A DNA stretch of 64,000 nt from Limoniibacter endophyticus (GTDB lineage Bacteria; Pseudomonadota; Alphaproteobacteria; Rhizobiales; Rhizobiaceae), in contig NZ_BMZO01000004.1 in the NCBI RefSeq assembly GCF_014652835.1, positions 226,865 through 290,864 on the forward strand, in the 5' to 3' direction. This document shows positions 63,308 to 64,000 of the stretch, piece after piece. The translations under genes and the position numbers were made by a program. Position 1 is the first letter of the stretch; every line of letters starts with the position of its first letter. Below the pieces are notes generated by a model, which did no database searches, was not told where the DNA came from, and saw only the letters and a list, made by a program, of their open reading frames with translations.

Positions 63308-64000
63308 AACATGATCCAAACTCCCGTTCGGCTGCATCGATCCGCAAGAACCTCCTTGCCAGCGGCGCGCTGGTCGCGCTTCTGGTGCTGGGCTGCGGCG
63401 GCTGGGCGGTCTCGGTTGAACTGTCCGGCGCGGTCATGGCTCCTGGCCAGTTGATGGTCGAGACCAATACGAAGAAGATCCAGCATCGCGAAGGCGGCAT
63501 TGTCGGAACAATCAATGTGCGCGAGGGCCAACGCGTCAAGGCGGGCGACCTCCTCCTTCATCTCGACGAGACGCAGACCCGCGCCAATCTTTCCATTGTC
63601 GAGCAACAGCTATTTCAGCTTCTGGCACGCCAGACGCGCCTGGAAGCGCAGCGCGACAAGATCGACAATCTGGGCGACCTCCCGCCGGAACTTGTCGAAA
63701 ACAATGGCAGAGCCGACATCCAGGTCTGGCTTCGCGAAGAAGACAAGCTGTTTCGATCGCTTTACGAAATTCACCAGGGGCAGGTTGCGCAATTAGAGAA
63801 GCGCATCGAACAGATCGGCCATGAGATCGAGGGCGTCAGAGTCGGCCTCGAGGCGTCTCGAAAGGAATTTGCCCTTGCGGATCAGCAACGCAGTGCAAAT
63901 GAAGAATTGCACAGACGCGGCATTATTCCGAACCCTCGCATCGTCGAAATAAGGCGTCTGCACGCGCAGCTCGAGGGCGGGACAGGACGTATGGTTGCAG
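63304..64000 (+). CDS. Type I secretion membrane-fusion protein (HlyD/PrtE), 3' end cut by the window
   Basis: At least 232 residues. After a short basic start there is a membrane segment (LLASGALVALLVLGCGGWAV), then the HlyD hallmark region (VETNTKKIQHREGGIVGTIN, followed by VREGQRVKAGDLLLHLDE) and long coiled-coil helices. It bridges the ABC transporter and an outer-membrane TolC-type channel. The start overlaps the transporter stop (ATGA). The frame is open to the window edge. Confidence 0.93.
   Translation, partial: MKHDPNSRSAASIRKNLLASGALVALLVLGCGGWAVSVELSGAVMAPGQLMVETNTKKIQHREGGIVGTINVREGQRVKAGDLLLHLDETQTRANLSIVEQQLFQLLARQTRLEAQRDKIDNLGDLPPELVENNGRADIQVWLREEDKLFRSLYEIHQGQVAQLEKRIEQIGHEIEGVRVGLEASRKEFALADQQRSANEELHRRGIIPNPRIVEIRRLHAQLEGGTGRMVA

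Overview
The window looks like chromosomal DNA of an alphaproteobacterium of the Rhizobiales, most probably the Brucella/Ochrobactrum group. The basis is established family knowledge: a MucR/Ros zinc-finger regulator, a DivJ-like histidine kinase, DUF1491, DUF2336 and DUF6456 proteins, a DnaA C-terminal-domain protein, a rhizobial-type asparaginase and an imp-type type VI secretion system (T6SS). No tRNA, rRNA or CRISPR array was seen. Genus assignment is inference.

Layout. 0.9-13 kb: housekeeping and envelope genes (class A penicillin-binding protein, a two-domain binding-module protein, a DUF1214/DUF1254 pair, DUF2336, a papain-like hydrolase, DUF1491, a peptidoglycan-binding protein and a DivJ-like kinase, then SufE and a TPR protein). 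12.8-37.7 kb: a T6SS in two divergent arms. The minus arm is clpV-hcp-(two small ORFs)-vgrG-PAAR-SMI1/KNR4. The plus arm is tssA-B-C-C'-tagJ-E-F-G-fha-K-L-M-tagF-ppkA, in the gene order of the Rhizobium/Agrobacterium imp locus. From the second tssC onward every neighbouring pair overlaps. 37.7-50.9 kb: a polysaccharide-export lipoprotein, oligopeptidase B, a secreted metallophosphoesterase, MsrB, MucR, the DnaA-C/DUF6456 pair, two c-type cytochromes, superoxide dismutase, a branched-chain aminotransferase and a Tat-exported L,D-transpeptidase lipoprotein. 51.0-53.9 kb: a BsuBI/PstI-like type II restriction-modification pair. 53.9-55.9 kb: an IS3-family element inserted in a decayed IS5-family element. 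55.9-64 kb: a HerA-like ATPase, a shortened methylmalonyl-CoA-mutase-like protein, asparaginase, an SCP-x-like thiolase, and a type I secretion ABC transporter with the start of its HlyD-type partner, cut by the window edge.

How the parts fit. The T6SS encodes sheath (TssB, two TssC), tube and spike (Hcp, VgrG, PAAR), baseplate (TssA, E, F, G, K), membrane complex (TssL with an OmpA-like domain, TssM), recycling ATPase (ClpV) and a threonine-phosphorylation control set (PpkA, FHA, TagF). No tssJ and no PppA phosphatase are visible. The cargo end is the least explained part: a short PAAR protein, a SUKH-type immunity-like gene without an intact toxin, and two small unassigned frames between hcp and vgrG. 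The divergent T6SS promoter is AT-rich, and this extends into both flanking coding starts; mucR, a regulator family known to bind AT-rich promoters, lies 24 kb away. Coordinates and motifs come from reading the sequence; family names rest on recognition without database searches.
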